Shown in pieces: positions 25,491 through 34,477 of a DNA stretch of 64,000 nt (the first letter of the stretch is position 1; every line of letters starts with the position of its first letter). A model generated the notes under the pieces. It searched no databases. It saw nothing but the letters and a program-made list of their open reading frames with translations, and was not told the DNA's origin. The position numbers and the translations under genes were made by a program. The DNA comes from Bordetella genomosp. 5 (GTDB lineage Bacteria; Pseudomonadota; Gammaproteobacteria; Burkholderiales; Burkholderiaceae_B), in NCBI RefSeq assembly GCF_002261475.1, contig NZ_NEVN01000006.1, positions 231,952 through 295,951 on the forward strand. Direction: 5' to 3'.

Positions 25491-26441
25491 CTACGCGCCG
25501 GCTCCGCCCTGGGCCTGCGGCGAACGCTGGATCACGCGCGCGATCTGCGTGGCGAACGCGCGCATCTGCCGATTGCTCGGGCGGTCGCGGCGCCAGATGG
25601 CGGCGAGGGGAGAGGGCTTGACCGGCGGCAAGACCGGCAGCACATGCAGCTCGCCGCGCGCCTGCCACACGCGCGCCACGCTGCCCGGCAGCAGCCAGAG
25701 ATCCTGGCCCGCCCGCATCATCTCGCGGCCGAACTCCAGCGACAACGCCCCGACCATGCGCGGGATCGGCAGCCCGAGGCGGCGCAGCGCGAACTCCAGC
25801 TCGCCGCGGATGCGGCTGCTGGGCAGTGCGGCAATCCAGGGATGCGCGAGATAGTCGGAGAGCGTGGCGTCCGGCTGGCCCACGAGCGGATGAGAAGGCG
25901 CGCAGGTCAGCACCACGGCATCCTGCATCAGCGTGACCGAGCGGTAGATCTGGGGGTTCACGGTGGAGGCGAAGCGGCTGATGAGGATGTCGAGCGACCC
26001 GGCGTCCAGGTCTTCGATCAACCGTTCGTGCGTGCCCACCTCGACCGACAGCACGATGCGCGGGTGGTTTTCGCGAAAGCGCAGCGCCGCCTCGGCCACC
26101 GGCCAGCCCGAGAACAGCGTGAAGCACCCGACCGTGAGGCTGCCGGCCTCGCCGCGCACGAGCGCGGCCAGGTCGACCTCGGCCTTGCGGTAGCCGCTGA
26201 GCAGCTGGCGCGCGTGCCGGCACATGGCCAGGCCGAGCGGCGTGCACGTGGTGCCCTTGACCGTGCGTTCGAACAGGCGCGCACCCACCAGATCCTCGAT
26301 TTCGGCCACGGCGCGAGACAGCGACGACTGCGTGCAGTTCAGCTGCGCCGCGGCCTTGGACAGATTGCCGAGGTCGCCCACCGTGAGCACGATCTCGAGG
26401 TGGCGGGTGCGGAGTTTTCCTTTGAACGGCGTCATGGGCAT
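25491..26441 (-). CDS. LysR-family regulator
   Basis: The 316-residue protein starts at MPMTPFKGKLRTRHLE and has a LysR HTH (LRTRHLEIVLTVGDLGNLSKAA, CTQSSLSRAVAEIEDLVG) and the effector domain (GSLTVGCFTLFSGWPVAEAALRF). It lies 68 bases downstream of a Bug receptor gene on the same strand, so it could be the last gene of the esterase-Bug-LysR unit and control it. The second Met, two codons later, is an equally possible start; neither has a strong ribosome site. Confidence 0.88.
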   Translation of the reverse strand: MPMTPFKGKLRTRHLEIVLTVGDLGNLSKAAAQLNCTQSSLSRAVAEIEDLVGARLFERTVKGTTCTPLGLAMCRHARQLLSGYRKAEVDLAALVRGEAGSLTVGCFTLFSGWPVAEAALRFRENHPRIVLSVEVGTHERLIEDLDAGSLDILISRFASTVNPQIYRSVTLMQDAVVLTCAPSHPLVGQPDATLSDYLAHPWIAALPSSRIRGELEFALRRLGLPIPRMVGALSLEFGREMMRAGQDLWLLPGSVARVWQARGELHVLPVLPPVKPSPLAAIWRRDRPSNRQMRAFATQIARVIQRSPQAQGGAGA

Positions 26442-26509
26442 CGGAGAAGTTGACCGTCGATTATTCCCGGCCCGCCCGCCGCGGGCAACGGCGCGAAAAC
26501 CCGCAGCCG

Positions 26510-27472
26510 CTATTGCAGGCGGATGCCCAGCGCCTTGATGAGCGGCTCCATCTCGGCGCGGTCGGTCGTGATCGTTTGTGCCAGGTCTTCGGCGGTCCCG
26601 CCGATGGGGATCATCCCGAGCGTCTCCATCTGGGTCTTCATGGCGGGATCCGCAAGCGCCTGCGCAACCGCCTGCTGGATCAGCCGCGCGCGTTCGGGCG
26701 GCACGCCCGTGGGTGCCATCAGGCCGATCCAGGGCTGCGGCGCGTAGCCGGGCAGGCCGGATTCCGCCAGCGTGGGCGTGCCCGGCAGACCGCCGAAGCG
26801 CTGCGGGCTGGTGATTGCAAGGGCGCGCACCTTGCCGCCGTCGATCAGCCCCTTGGCGCTCGAGAATGCATCGAGCGCCACGTCGAGCTGCCCGCCCACG
26901 AGATCGGTCTGCGTCTTGCCGGACGAAGAGGAGGGCACATACAGAGCCTTGATGCCCGCGCGTTGTGCCGTCTGCTCCCAGACCAGATGAAACGCCGTGC
27001 CGATCGAGAACGAGCCCATGGTGAGGTTGCGCTGCTTGCTGGCGGCCACGAAGTCCTGCCAGGTGCGCAGCGGGCTGTCCGCGGCCACGATGAACAGAAA
27101 CGGCGTGCGGGCGACCAGCGCGATCGGCTGCAGGTCTTTCTGTGGGTCGAAGGGAAGCTTGTCGACCGCGAACGGCACGATGGTCACGGTCGAGGCCACC
27201 ACCATGCCGAGGGTATAGCCGTCGGCCGGCGCCTTGAGCAGGGCGCCGGTGCTGATGATGCCCGACGCGCCGGGCCGGTTTTCGACCACCACCGGCTGAT
27301 TCCATTGCTGGCTCAGCTTGGCCGCGAGCACGCGCAGCATCACATCCACCGGCCCGCCCGGCGGGTTCGACACGATGATGTGCACCGGTCTGTCCGGAAA
27401 GGCCGCCAGCGCAGGCACGGCGGCGGCCAGCAACACGGCGCCCAAGGCCGCGCGAATCGCCCGTTTGATCAT
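26510..27472 (-). CDS. Bug-family tripartite tricarboxylate receptor
   Basis: A 320-residue periplasmic binding protein. A Sec signal (MIKRAIRAALGAVLLAAAVP, ending ALA) is followed by the family motifs FPDRPVHIIVSNPPGG, VVENRPGASGI, APADGYTLGM and a C-terminal IPIGGTAEDLAQTI segment. It lies between a carboxylesterase gene and a LysR gene on one strand, so its ligand may be a carboxylic acid released by ester cleavage; this is inference. No TctAB genes are adjacent. Confidence 0.92.
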   Translation of the reverse strand: MIKRAIRAALGAVLLAAAVPALAAFPDRPVHIIVSNPPGGPVDVMLRVLAAKLSQQWNQPVVVENRPGASGIISTGALLKAPADGYTLGMVVASTVTIVPFAVDKLPFDPQKDLQPIALVARTPFLFIVAADSPLRTWQDFVAASKQRNLTMGSFSIGTAFHLVWEQTAQRAGIKALYVPSSSSGKTQTDLVGGQLDVALDAFSSAKGLIDGGKVRALAITSPQRFGGLPGTPTLAESGLPGYAPQPWIGLMAPTGVPPERARLIQQAVAQALADPAMKTQMETLGMIPIGGTAEDLAQTITTDRAEMEPLIKALGIRLQ

Positions 27473-27504
27473 GATGTTCCCCTTATGAGTTGTTTGAGGT
27501 GAAG

Positions 27505-28779
27505 TCAGTGCGCCGCGAGCAGCTGCTGGTGCGGCGCGGCGGGCCAGTCGGGGGCCTCGCCGCGAATGAAGGCCAGCCAGGCGCGCTGCGTTCGATCCGC
27601 CAGCGCACGCGCCTCGTGTGGGTCCAGGCCCGCCAGCATGGGCGCGCCCGTGTAGGCGGGCAGGGTGCCGAACACGAACGGCAGATCGATGCAGTGGCAG
27701 GCGCCGAAGCGCTCGGTGGGCGCCACGTCGAAGCGCGCCAGCCAGGCTTGGCGGCCCAGGCGCGCCGCGTTGGCCGCCCAGGCTCGCGCGGGAGCCCCGA
27801 AGATCGACTCGCCCAGCGCCTGGCCGGGGCCGTCGCGACCCATGCCGGGAAAGGCCGCCATCTCGTCGCGCGTGTAGCTCACCAGCACGTCGGCCAGCCC
27901 CGCGGCCGCGTCCAGCGCGGCGTGCATGTCTTGCGGCAGGACCGCACCGTCGGCCACCGGCCCGAACAGCGAGCGGTGCGCGCCCTCGGCATCGAGGGCG
28001 GCGAGGACGCCGGCGTCCTGTTGCGCGTGCAACAACGCGGCCACCGGCACGTCGCGCAGGGCGTCGAGGTGAGAGACGCCGCAGGCGCGCATGATGGCGT
28101 GCGCGATGGCTTCGGCCTGGTCGGCACCGCGAAAGCCGCGGCCCAGCGCGGCGCTCTGAAGAATGGCGCGATCGAATCGCGGCGCGCGGGTCAGCATCGC
28201 GCAGATGGACGAGGCCCCGGCCGATTGACCCATCACGGTGATGCGCGCGGGATCACCGCCGAATGCGTCGATGTTGGCGATCACCCAGTCGAGCGCGGCC
28301 TCCTGGTCGAGCAGGCCCACGTTGGCGGTCTGGCCCGGCAGGCACAGCCAGCCGAGCGCGGCCAGCCGGTAGTTCACACCGACCACCACCACATCGCCCG
28401 CGGTAACCAGCGGCGCCCCGTCGTACCAGGGCAGGGCACCGCCACCGCTTTGCCAGGCGCCGCCGTGCAACCAGACCACCACGGGCCGGCGGGCGCCGTC
28501 GGGCGCGGGTGTCCACACGGTCAGGTGCAGGCAGTCTTCGGACTGCGCGGCGTCGAAGTCGCCCATGGCCCCCCGCAGCCGCGAAGGCATCTGCGGCGCC
28601 ACCGGCCCGGGCCGTGTCGCATCGAGCGTGCCTTGCCATGCGGCCGGCTGGGGCGGCGCCCAGCGCAGCGGGCCGACCGGCGGCGCGGCATAAGGAATGG
28701 CGTCGAAGCGGCAGACGCCGCCGCGCCGCTGGCCGTTGACCGTGCCCGCCTTCAGGCGAGCCGTGCAGGATTCGTTCAT
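27505..28779 (-). CDS. Type-B carboxylesterase / lipase family hydrolase
   Basis: This 424-residue alpha/beta hydrolase has the type-B signature: an early RFDAIPYAAPPVGPLRW segment, SEDCLHLTVWTP near residue 82, oxyanion-hole HGGAW, and the nucleophile elbow GQSAGA near residue 190. It is shorter than the usual 490-550 residues, chiefly in the C-terminal half, but the expected catalytic His region (FGACHCIDLPFVFG, near residue 380) is present. No signal peptide is seen, so it is cytoplasmic. It should hydrolyse carboxylic esters. It precedes the Bug receptor by 32 bases, forming a likely unit for uptake and hydrolysis of an ester. Confidence 0.88.
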   Translation of the reverse strand: MNESCTARLKAGTVNGQRRGGVCRFDAIPYAAPPVGPLRWAPPQPAAWQGTLDATRPGPVAPQMPSRLRGAMGDFDAAQSEDCLHLTVWTPAPDGARRPVVVWLHGGAWQSGGGALPWYDGAPLVTAGDVVVVGVNYRLAALGWLCLPGQTANVGLLDQEAALDWVIANIDAFGGDPARITVMGQSAGASSICAMLTRAPRFDRAILQSAALGRGFRGADQAEAIAHAIMRACGVSHLDALRDVPVAALLHAQQDAGVLAALDAEGAHRSLFGPVADGAVLPQDMHAALDAAAGLADVLVSYTRDEMAAFPGMGRDGPGQALGESIFGAPARAWAANAARLGRQAWLARFDVAPTERFGACHCIDLPFVFGTLPAYTGAPMLAGLDPHEARALADRTQRAWLAFIRGEAPDWPAAPHQQLLAAH

Positions 28780-28978
28780 GCGCGCTTCCCCGGGAACGCA
28801 GCCTCGTGGCTGCCGTGTCCCATGGTAGGAGCGAACGCGCGGGCTCGGTCATGCGGGTTTCGAACCGAGCCATGCAGAAACGGAATGGTTACGGCGTGCC
28901 GCCGCCGTCAGCAGATACGGCCGGAGGGCGGGATGTGGACTTCCAGGACATTCCACCCCCTGGGCGTGACGCCCCGGG

Positions 28979-30418
28979 TCAACGCGCCCGCACGAAATCG
29001 CCGGGCTTCCAGCTCTTGTCGAACGCCGCCGCCTCCGGGCCGTAGATGCGGATATAGGCGAACCAACCCTGCCCGGGGTTGGTCTGGATCCAGCGGTTCT
29101 CCTGGCCCTCCGGCGCCTTCGGCCCGAAATACAGCGTGAGCGGCCGCGACGTGTCCACGTCCTTCAACTCGAACAGCGACCGCAAGGCCGCCTTGTCCTG
29201 CGGCGTCTGGACCTGAGAGCGCGTCTGGCTGTCGTACACCGTGACGGACCAGAATAGCTTGCCCGATACGGGCTGCGGCACCGTGAGGGTGTAGCGCTGG
29301 CCGCCATCAAGAAACGCGCCCTGATCATCGCGCGCGCCCAGCCAATACAGCGAGCCGGCCCCGGGGTCACGGCGGAACATGGCGGGCGAGGTGACGATCG
29401 CCTGCGCGAACCACCGCTCTCGCGCGTCCAGGTCGACGCCATACGAGGTCTCGAATTGGGCGCTGCCCGGCACGAGGCCCGCCCATTCCCACTGCCGGTC
29501 GGGCCAGGCGCGCCGATCGGGCCGGTCGCTGTCGAACGCCGCCACCAGCATCTGGTCGCGGCCGATCCGGGCAGCCTGGGTGAGCGTCTCGCGCAGCTTC
29601 AGGTCGGGCTTGAAGGGTTTGCCTTTTTCGATGCCGATCTCCGCGAGCAGCCCATACATGGCGCTGGCCGCGGGGTTGATCGGCTCCTGCTGGATCACGC
29701 GGTCGAGCACCTCCCAGAACTGAAAGTTGTCTTCCCATTTGAGGGAGGAGCTGTCCATCTTCATTTGCGTCGTGTCGACCGCCGCCAGCGCGGGGCCAGG
29801 GGTGCCGTCGGGGCCGAGCGAATAGATTTTGATCGCGCGCAGCGCGTCGAGCGCGCCAGGCACGTCGCCGTTGACCGGCATGGCGCGCACGGCAAGCAGG
29901 TTGTTGATGGTGGGAGAGCGGCCGGCGTGATGGCCCGCCGGCGCGGGTCCGGCATAGCCGGGCGGCAGCACGATGTGCTTGCCGCCCTTGCCGGCATCGG
30001 GCCCGGGTAGCCCCAGGTCCTGCACCCATCCCTGGTTGTGGTCGTTGACCAGACCGATCAGCGGACCGGGAGGCAGCTCGATCACCACCGGCCCCTTCGA
30101 CAGGTCCAGCACCGCCGAGCCGTACGGCGTGTCGGAGTTGAGCGTGAAGCCCACCTGCCGCGGCCCGGTCGCCGCGATACCCCATTGCCGGCCCTCGGCG
30201 ATGCCTGCGCTCCGATTGCCGTTGAAGATGCCTTCCATCGACACGGTGGGATACCAATAGCGATAGGCGATCAGGGCGCGCTGCATGAGCTGGTCGGCGC
30301 GCACCTGCTGCGAGGTCGCGGGCGTCGGGTATCCGCGTTCAAAGCGATACGGAGAGGGGGTTTGCGCCTGGACGCTGGCGATGCAGGTGAGGGCGAGCAG
30401 GGCAGAGCGAACGATCAT
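28979..30418 (-). CDS. DUF1254/DUF1214 periplasmic protein
   Basis: The 479-residue protein starts at MIVRSALLALTCIASVQAQ, a signal peptide preceded by a GAGGTG site. An N-terminal DUF1254 region (about 45-180; FTLNSDTPYGSAVLDLSKGPVVIELP) is followed by a C-terminal DUF1214 region (about 370-475; YTLTVPQPVSGKLFWSVTVYD, then NRWIQTNPGQGWFAYIRIYGP). The pair of domains is widespread in soil and marine bacteria without an established biochemical role. A second, diverged copy of the same architecture lies 148 bases upstream on the same strand, so the two are probably one transcription unit and paralogues. Confidence 0.85.
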   Translation of the reverse strand: MIVRSALLALTCIASVQAQTPSPYRFERGYPTPATSQQVRADQLMQRALIAYRYWYPTVSMEGIFNGNRSAGIAEGRQWGIAATGPRQVGFTLNSDTPYGSAVLDLSKGPVVIELPPGPLIGLVNDHNQGWVQDLGLPGPDAGKGGKHIVLPPGYAGPAPAGHHAGRSPTINNLLAVRAMPVNGDVPGALDALRAIKIYSLGPDGTPGPALAAVDTTQMKMDSSSLKWEDNFQFWEVLDRVIQQEPINPAASAMYGLLAEIGIEKGKPFKPDLKLRETLTQAARIGRDQMLVAAFDSDRPDRRAWPDRQWEWAGLVPGSAQFETSYGVDLDARERWFAQAIVTSPAMFRRDPGAGSLYWLGARDDQGAFLDGGQRYTLTVPQPVSGKLFWSVTVYDSQTRSQVQTPQDKAALRSLFELKDVDTSRPLTLYFGPKAPEGQENRWIQTNPGQGWFAYIRIYGPEAAAFDKSWKPGDFVRAR

Positions 30419-30566
30419 GAGCACACCTCGTCGAGCAGAGGCTTGCGGTGGAGGGGAGCCGGCGGGTCGATGCCGGAAATACGCAGGCAGAGCTTCTTCA
30501 GCGGATGACGGCGCCATCGATCGTGGGCAGCAAACATGTCAGGCCCCGCGGCGCGGCGACGGCACG

Positions 30567-31892
30567 TCAGAGACGTGTCACGGGAGGAGGGGCCCAGTCA
30601 CCCTGTTTCACGTTGTCCTTCGGAACATAGGTGCGGAAGGTGAGCGAAAACGGCTTTCCGGCCGGGGCCGGCAACCAGTTCGATTCCGGCACGCCGGCCG
30701 GCGCCGTGGGGCCGATCGCGATTTTCAAGGAGCCGTCGGGCTCGAGCTTGAGATCGGAATGGGTATTGAAGTTGTAGCGCTTCAGATCGTTAGGCACGAC
30801 GCGATAGTCCGGCACGCCGACCAGAATCACCGACCAATACGCATTCACCGCGGTCTGCGGCAGCTTGTCGGCCGGAAAATGCATCACGTAGCTGTTCGCG
30901 CCGTTCAGCGTTTCTTCGTTGGCATCCCGCGTGGCCACAAAATAAATGACCTCGTCGCGAGTATTCGCCCAGATCCCCGCGTAATTCACCACCGTGCGCA
31001 GCCGGTAATTGGCGCCGTAATTGCCGGTGGGGCTGCCGCCCACCCAGTGGTTGCGATAGGGCGCGCTCTTGGTGAAGGCGTATTCGATGAATTGCGGCAC
31101 GACCCGCTCGCGCAGCAGCTTGCCGACGGCCTCTCTTGCCTCGGGCGACGACGCCACATGTCGGGCAACGGCACGCACCTGCTGTTGCATCTGGGCCGCC
31201 ACGGGCGACACATCGAACGCGCTGCCGAGCCGTGCATCGACATCGTCGAAGATCTCGGCCCCCAGCAGCGTTTTGTTGTCGAAGGCCGGCACGGCCACGG
31301 GCGGTTGAATCAGCGGCGTGCCCAGTGAGCGGAGCTCGAAGCCGCGCTGCAGCGATACCGCGCCGAGCGGATCGCCCTTGAGCTCGACGCGGCCGAGCAG
31401 CTTGGCCTTGGACGAATGCAGTTCGATGCGCGCGGCGCCCGGAGGGATGTCACCCCGCCATCCCGGCGCGACCAGCGCGTAGGTCCCAAAGGGCTGGGAG
31501 GCAAACGTGCGCTCATTGATATTGGCGATGACTTCGCCCCATTCGTCGAGAATCTGGGCCGTGTAATAGCGCTCGGCCACCTGCGGCACGGTCAGAATCG
31601 CCGGCGTCCGGTCGTCGACCGCGATCCACGCTTCGAGATAGGCGACATCGAAATTCGGATTCACGAAATCCGCCGACCCCAGCGGGTTGTAGGCGATCTC
31701 GTTATAGGCGAACTTCGGCGCGGCGCGGTCCATGTGCTCCTGCCGGATCACCAGCATGCGGCCAAGCAGGTAGAGATACGCCTGCTCGATGACCTCGTCG
31801 CTGGGCGGCGTCGTCGACGCCCCGACGCGACCCCAGGCCAGCGTGCCGGCGGCGGCCATCAAAGCAAGCATTGCACGGCGATTCAAGTGCAT
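30567..31892 (-). CDS. DUF1254/DUF1214 exported protein, second paralogue
   Basis: The 441-residue protein has an N-terminal signal with a twin-arginine-like NRRAM start and hydrophobic core (LALMAAAGTLAWG), then DUF1254 (FVNPNFDVAYLEAWIAVDD, ERYYTAQILDEWGEVIANI) and DUF1214 (LPQTAVNAYWSVILVGVPDY, SNWLPAPAGKPFSLTFRTY) domains. It is the upstream member of a tandem pair with the 479-residue protein. The two are clearly diverged, not a recent duplication. Whether it uses Tat or Sec cannot be decided; the RR is not within a full Tat motif. Confidence 0.85.
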   Translation of the reverse strand: MHLNRRAMLALMAAAGTLAWGRVGASTTPPSDEVIEQAYLYLLGRMLVIRQEHMDRAAPKFAYNEIAYNPLGSADFVNPNFDVAYLEAWIAVDDRTPAILTVPQVAERYYTAQILDEWGEVIANINERTFASQPFGTYALVAPGWRGDIPPGAARIELHSSKAKLLGRVELKGDPLGAVSLQRGFELRSLGTPLIQPPVAVPAFDNKTLLGAEIFDDVDARLGSAFDVSPVAAQMQQQVRAVARHVASSPEAREAVGKLLRERVVPQFIEYAFTKSAPYRNHWVGGSPTGNYGANYRLRTVVNYAGIWANTRDEVIYFVATRDANEETLNGANSYVMHFPADKLPQTAVNAYWSVILVGVPDYRVVPNDLKRYNFNTHSDLKLEPDGSLKIAIGPTAPAGVPESNWLPAPAGKPFSLTFRTYVPKDNVKQGDWAPPPVTRL

Positions 31893-32492
31893 GTGACGCT
31901 CCAGTGAACAAGACCAGAGAGGGCGCGGCGACGCTGGCGTGCGTGGTGGCCCACACGATGTCGAACTCGCCTGGCTTACACGCGGCCAGGATCAATCATC
32001 AGGCGGGCGCGGTGCCGCTTGGGAAATGGGGAGGCGGGAGGAACGGGCCGGTGCGCCACGGCGGCAGAGAATCCGCGCGGGGAGGGCGGCGCAGCGCGCC
32101 GGCGGACAGGCACCGGCGGGGAGATCGATACAACGACGGCATGAACATGCGGCGGACCTCGTTCCTTGCGTTCGTACTGCCAACAATCGGGTTGCTGGGC
32201 ACCAGCAAAGCGACGAGCGTCGCGTCTTTTTATTCTTTAGTTTGCGGATATTGCCGTCAACTAGAATTTGCAGACTGGCGTCAAGGCGCGGAGGCGGGAT
32301 TTCAGACGGATATCGGGGTGTTGAGGCGGGCACACGAGGCGGAAGCTTCGGGGCGCCCATGCCGAGCTGTGCACACAAGGTAGAAGCTGCGCAACGCCGA
32401 TGCTGAACCGTGGGCGCAAGGCGGAAGCCGCGGAACGCCAACACTGTGCCGTACACACGAGGCAGGAGCTGCGGCGCGCCCCGGAACGATCG
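31893..32492. other. 600-base intergenic region with tandem repeat
   Basis: No supportable gene is seen in these 600 bases. The left part is GC-rich; an AT-richer patch (about 32226-32275) with TTTTTATTCTTTAG follows, and the right part is a 41-bp tandem repeat listed separately. Open frames here lack ribosome sites and recognisable domains. Confidence 0.6.
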
Positions 32493-32495
32493 TCA
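32332..32495. repeat. 41-bp imperfect tandem repeat, four copies
   Basis: Four units start at exact 41-base steps (32332, 32373, 32414, 32455). Each begins RCRCRAGGYRGRAGC, continues with a GCR-rich core and ends before the next ACAC/GCGC. Units differ at many positions. A period of 41 is not a multiple of three, so this is not a protein repeat. The array abuts and slightly overlaps the 3' end of the following minus-strand gene (stop at 32493-32495). Confidence 0.75.
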
Positions 32496-32903
32496 ACGCA
32501 GGTTGCGAATCGTGCCCTCTGGGTCGAAGAAACTCGTCTTGATGCCACGTACCAGTTCGTCCGACGCCTGCGACATCATCTGGCTCATGTTCTGGAGTCG
32601 CGCCATCTCGACGCTCACGCGTGAGGCGATTTCGGCGCCCTGGCTGTAGAGCTCGGTGAGCCGCTGGTCGAGTTCCGCGGCGGGCAGGCCTTGTTCCATC
32701 AGCAACGCTTTCTGGTGCTCGAGGCCGCGCAATTCGGTGTTCAGCCCGCTGACCAGGCTGGCTTGCTCCATCACTTGGCCACGAAGACGCTCATAACGAT
32801 CGAGCAGGATGGCCGCAGGCAGGAGCTGAGAAGCGGGCCCGATGGCTTTCGCCGCGTCGAGGTAAATCGAAGACATGCCGCCGGGAAGGGAGTCGATTGC
32901 CAT
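32493..32903 (-). CDS. Helical protein of unknown function
   Basis: The 136-residue protein is not recognised. It is almost entirely alpha-helical with heptad-like stretches (about residues 37-70 and 78-112: YERLRGQVMEQASLVSGLN; LTELYSQGAEIASRVSVEM), suggesting a coiled coil, and ends with a polar tail. It has no cysteine, signal peptide or membrane segment. Size and helix content recall small secretion-apparatus or phage-like proteins, but no specific match can be made. Its promoter is probably the AT-rich patch at about 32980-33010. It sits alone at the left edge of the low-GC segment. Confidence 0.6.
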   Translation of the reverse strand: MAIDSLPGGMSSIYLDAAKAIGPASQLLPAAILLDRYERLRGQVMEQASLVSGLNTELRGLEHQKALLMEQGLPAAELDQRLTELYSQGAEIASRVSVEMARLQNMSQMMSQASDELVRGIKTSFFDPEGTIRNLR

Positions 32904-33385
32904 GAAGCGTTCCGGTGAAGATCCTGACCCGGTCTGAGTGACAGGGCCAGCCCGGAAGTTCCACGGTTTGCCTCTATCCGCTACTTTACATAATATACAT
33001 TATGCGTGTTATGGATAGAGAGACGGGTGGAGGTTTCCGGTACCTCTCCACGGATGCATTTCGCCGGCGGAAACCCGCCATCCCACGCCCATAGCCGGTG
33101 GACAAAAAGCTGTACCAACAGCTCAACTATCGCTGCGCCAAGGCTGAGCAAGTTGGAGTTCACGTATAAAGCGAACTTCGGATCCATCCCGGCCGTCTCG
33201 TAAAAAGCTCAGTCGTCGCATCATGCTCAATGAGCCGAACCTGAACAACGGGTCGCTGCGATGGTCGCCCCGCCATTCCTCTATCGCCTCTCTTTGATTC
33301 AGGACGCGTTGTCTTCGCTGATGATGTGCATCCTGTCGATAGATCGGTATTTCAACAGGCTCTTAGCCTCGGGGCCGACAAGCGT
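32904..33385. other. 482-base intergenic region, possible IS remnant
   Basis: No intact gene is seen. The left part holds an AT-rich dyad CATAAT-ATAC-ATTATG (32989-33004) that may belong to the promoter of the helical protein. On the minus strand, 33304 down to about 33225 reads as a short peptide (VLNQREAIEEWRGDHRSD) that resembles the C-terminal end of IS3-group transposases, without the following HSSL motif. It may be a decayed insertion-sequence edge. Confidence 0.35.
32989..33004. promoter_or_regulatory. AT-rich dyad
   Basis: A perfect 6-base inverted repeat CATAAT / ATTATG with a 4-base spacer lies 86 bases upstream of the helical-protein start. It contains TATTAT on the minus strand, a plausible -10. 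Confidence 0.35.
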
Positions 33386-34381
33386 TTATCTTTGCAGTTT
33401 GATGTTGCTGCGATGTACAACGTCACGTGCCCAGTCGTACTGGTTCTTGATTTCGACGGCGAACTCCTGCGGCGTGTTACCCGAAGGGGCTGCTCCTTGA
33501 CTTGAGAGAACCTCAACGACCGACGCATCCTTCAGCGCTATTACCGCGGCATTACGCAAACGATCGATGACATCGGTTGGCGTATTCTTAGGGGCAAGCA
33601 GTCCATACCAGCCCAGGCGATTAAGTTCGGAGTAACCCGCCTCCGCGAGCGTTGGGACATCGGGCAACGTCGGCCATCTATTTGGCCAAGCTACAGCGAT
33701 GGGACGAAGGTTTCCGGCCTGAATCTGGCTCATCGAAGCCGGCAGATTGTCAAACATAATCTGGATCTGGCCTGCGACAGTGTCCTGGACCGCTGGGGCA
33801 GCTCCTTTGTACGGAACGTGCATGATATCAACGTCGGTAGCTGATTTAAACGACTCGCCGAATAAATGAAGCACTGAACATGTACCCGAACTTCCGTAGG
33901 AGTAGTGATTGGGCTTGTGCTTGAGTTCCTTCAGAAATTCCTCGAAGTTCTGCGCCGGAAATCCATTATTAACCTCAATGACGAAAGGAACATTCACGAA
34001 GTTCGTCACTGGCGCAAAGTCTGCGATAGGGTTATACGGTAAGTCCTTGGGGCGACAAGCTGAATTGACGGCCATCGTAGAGACGGTCGCGATAGATAGG
34101 GTGTAACCGTCTGGAGCGGCTTTGGCAGCTTCGGCGGCACCGATTGCCCCGCCAGCCCCGGCTCGATTTTCGATAATCAACGGCTGACCTAACTCTTTGG
34201 CCATTCGCTGCGTCACTATGCGCGCGACAATGTCGGTCGAGCCTCCTGGAGCGAAAGGAACTATGACTCGGATCGGTTGGCTCGGGTAGCTCTGTGCAGA
34301 GTGCGCGATTGATGTGCTGCTCATGGCACACAGAGCGGTTACTGCAGCTATTAAATTTGAATATTGCAGTGTGCGTTTCAT
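33386..34381 (-). CDS. Bug-family tripartite tricarboxylate receptor (low-GC copy)
   Basis: A 331-residue periplasmic receptor with a signal peptide (MKRTLQYSNLIAAVTALCAM, cleaved near AHSAQ). Bug motifs are YPSQPIRVIVPFAPGGSTDI, IENRAGAGGAIGA, APDGYTLSI, YGSSGTCSVLHLFGES and MHVPYKGAAPAVQD. Codon use is clearly less GC-rich at third positions than in the other two Bug genes in this window, in line with its place in a transferred segment. It follows an ABM-fold protein and an oxidoreductase on the same strand, which probably form one catabolic unit with the LysR gene further upstream. Confidence 0.92.
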   Translation of the reverse strand: MKRTLQYSNLIAAVTALCAMSSTSIAHSAQSYPSQPIRVIVPFAPGGSTDIVARIVTQRMAKELGQPLIIENRAGAGGAIGAAEAAKAAPDGYTLSIATVSTMAVNSACRPKDLPYNPIADFAPVTNFVNVPFVIEVNNGFPAQNFEEFLKELKHKPNHYSYGSSGTCSVLHLFGESFKSATDVDIMHVPYKGAAPAVQDTVAGQIQIMFDNLPASMSQIQAGNLRPIAVAWPNRWPTLPDVPTLAEAGYSELNRLGWYGLLAPKNTPTDVIDRLRNAAVIALKDASVVEVLSSQGAAPSGNTPQEFAVEIKNQYDWARDVVHRSNIKLQR

Positions 34382-34477
34382 GGATGTCTCCCCTTGTAGC
34401 TGCTGCGAACTGACATCGAGTACTGCGGATGGCAGAACTACGCGCCGCCGTTTATGAAGTTTTAAGTGTCAGCATAT

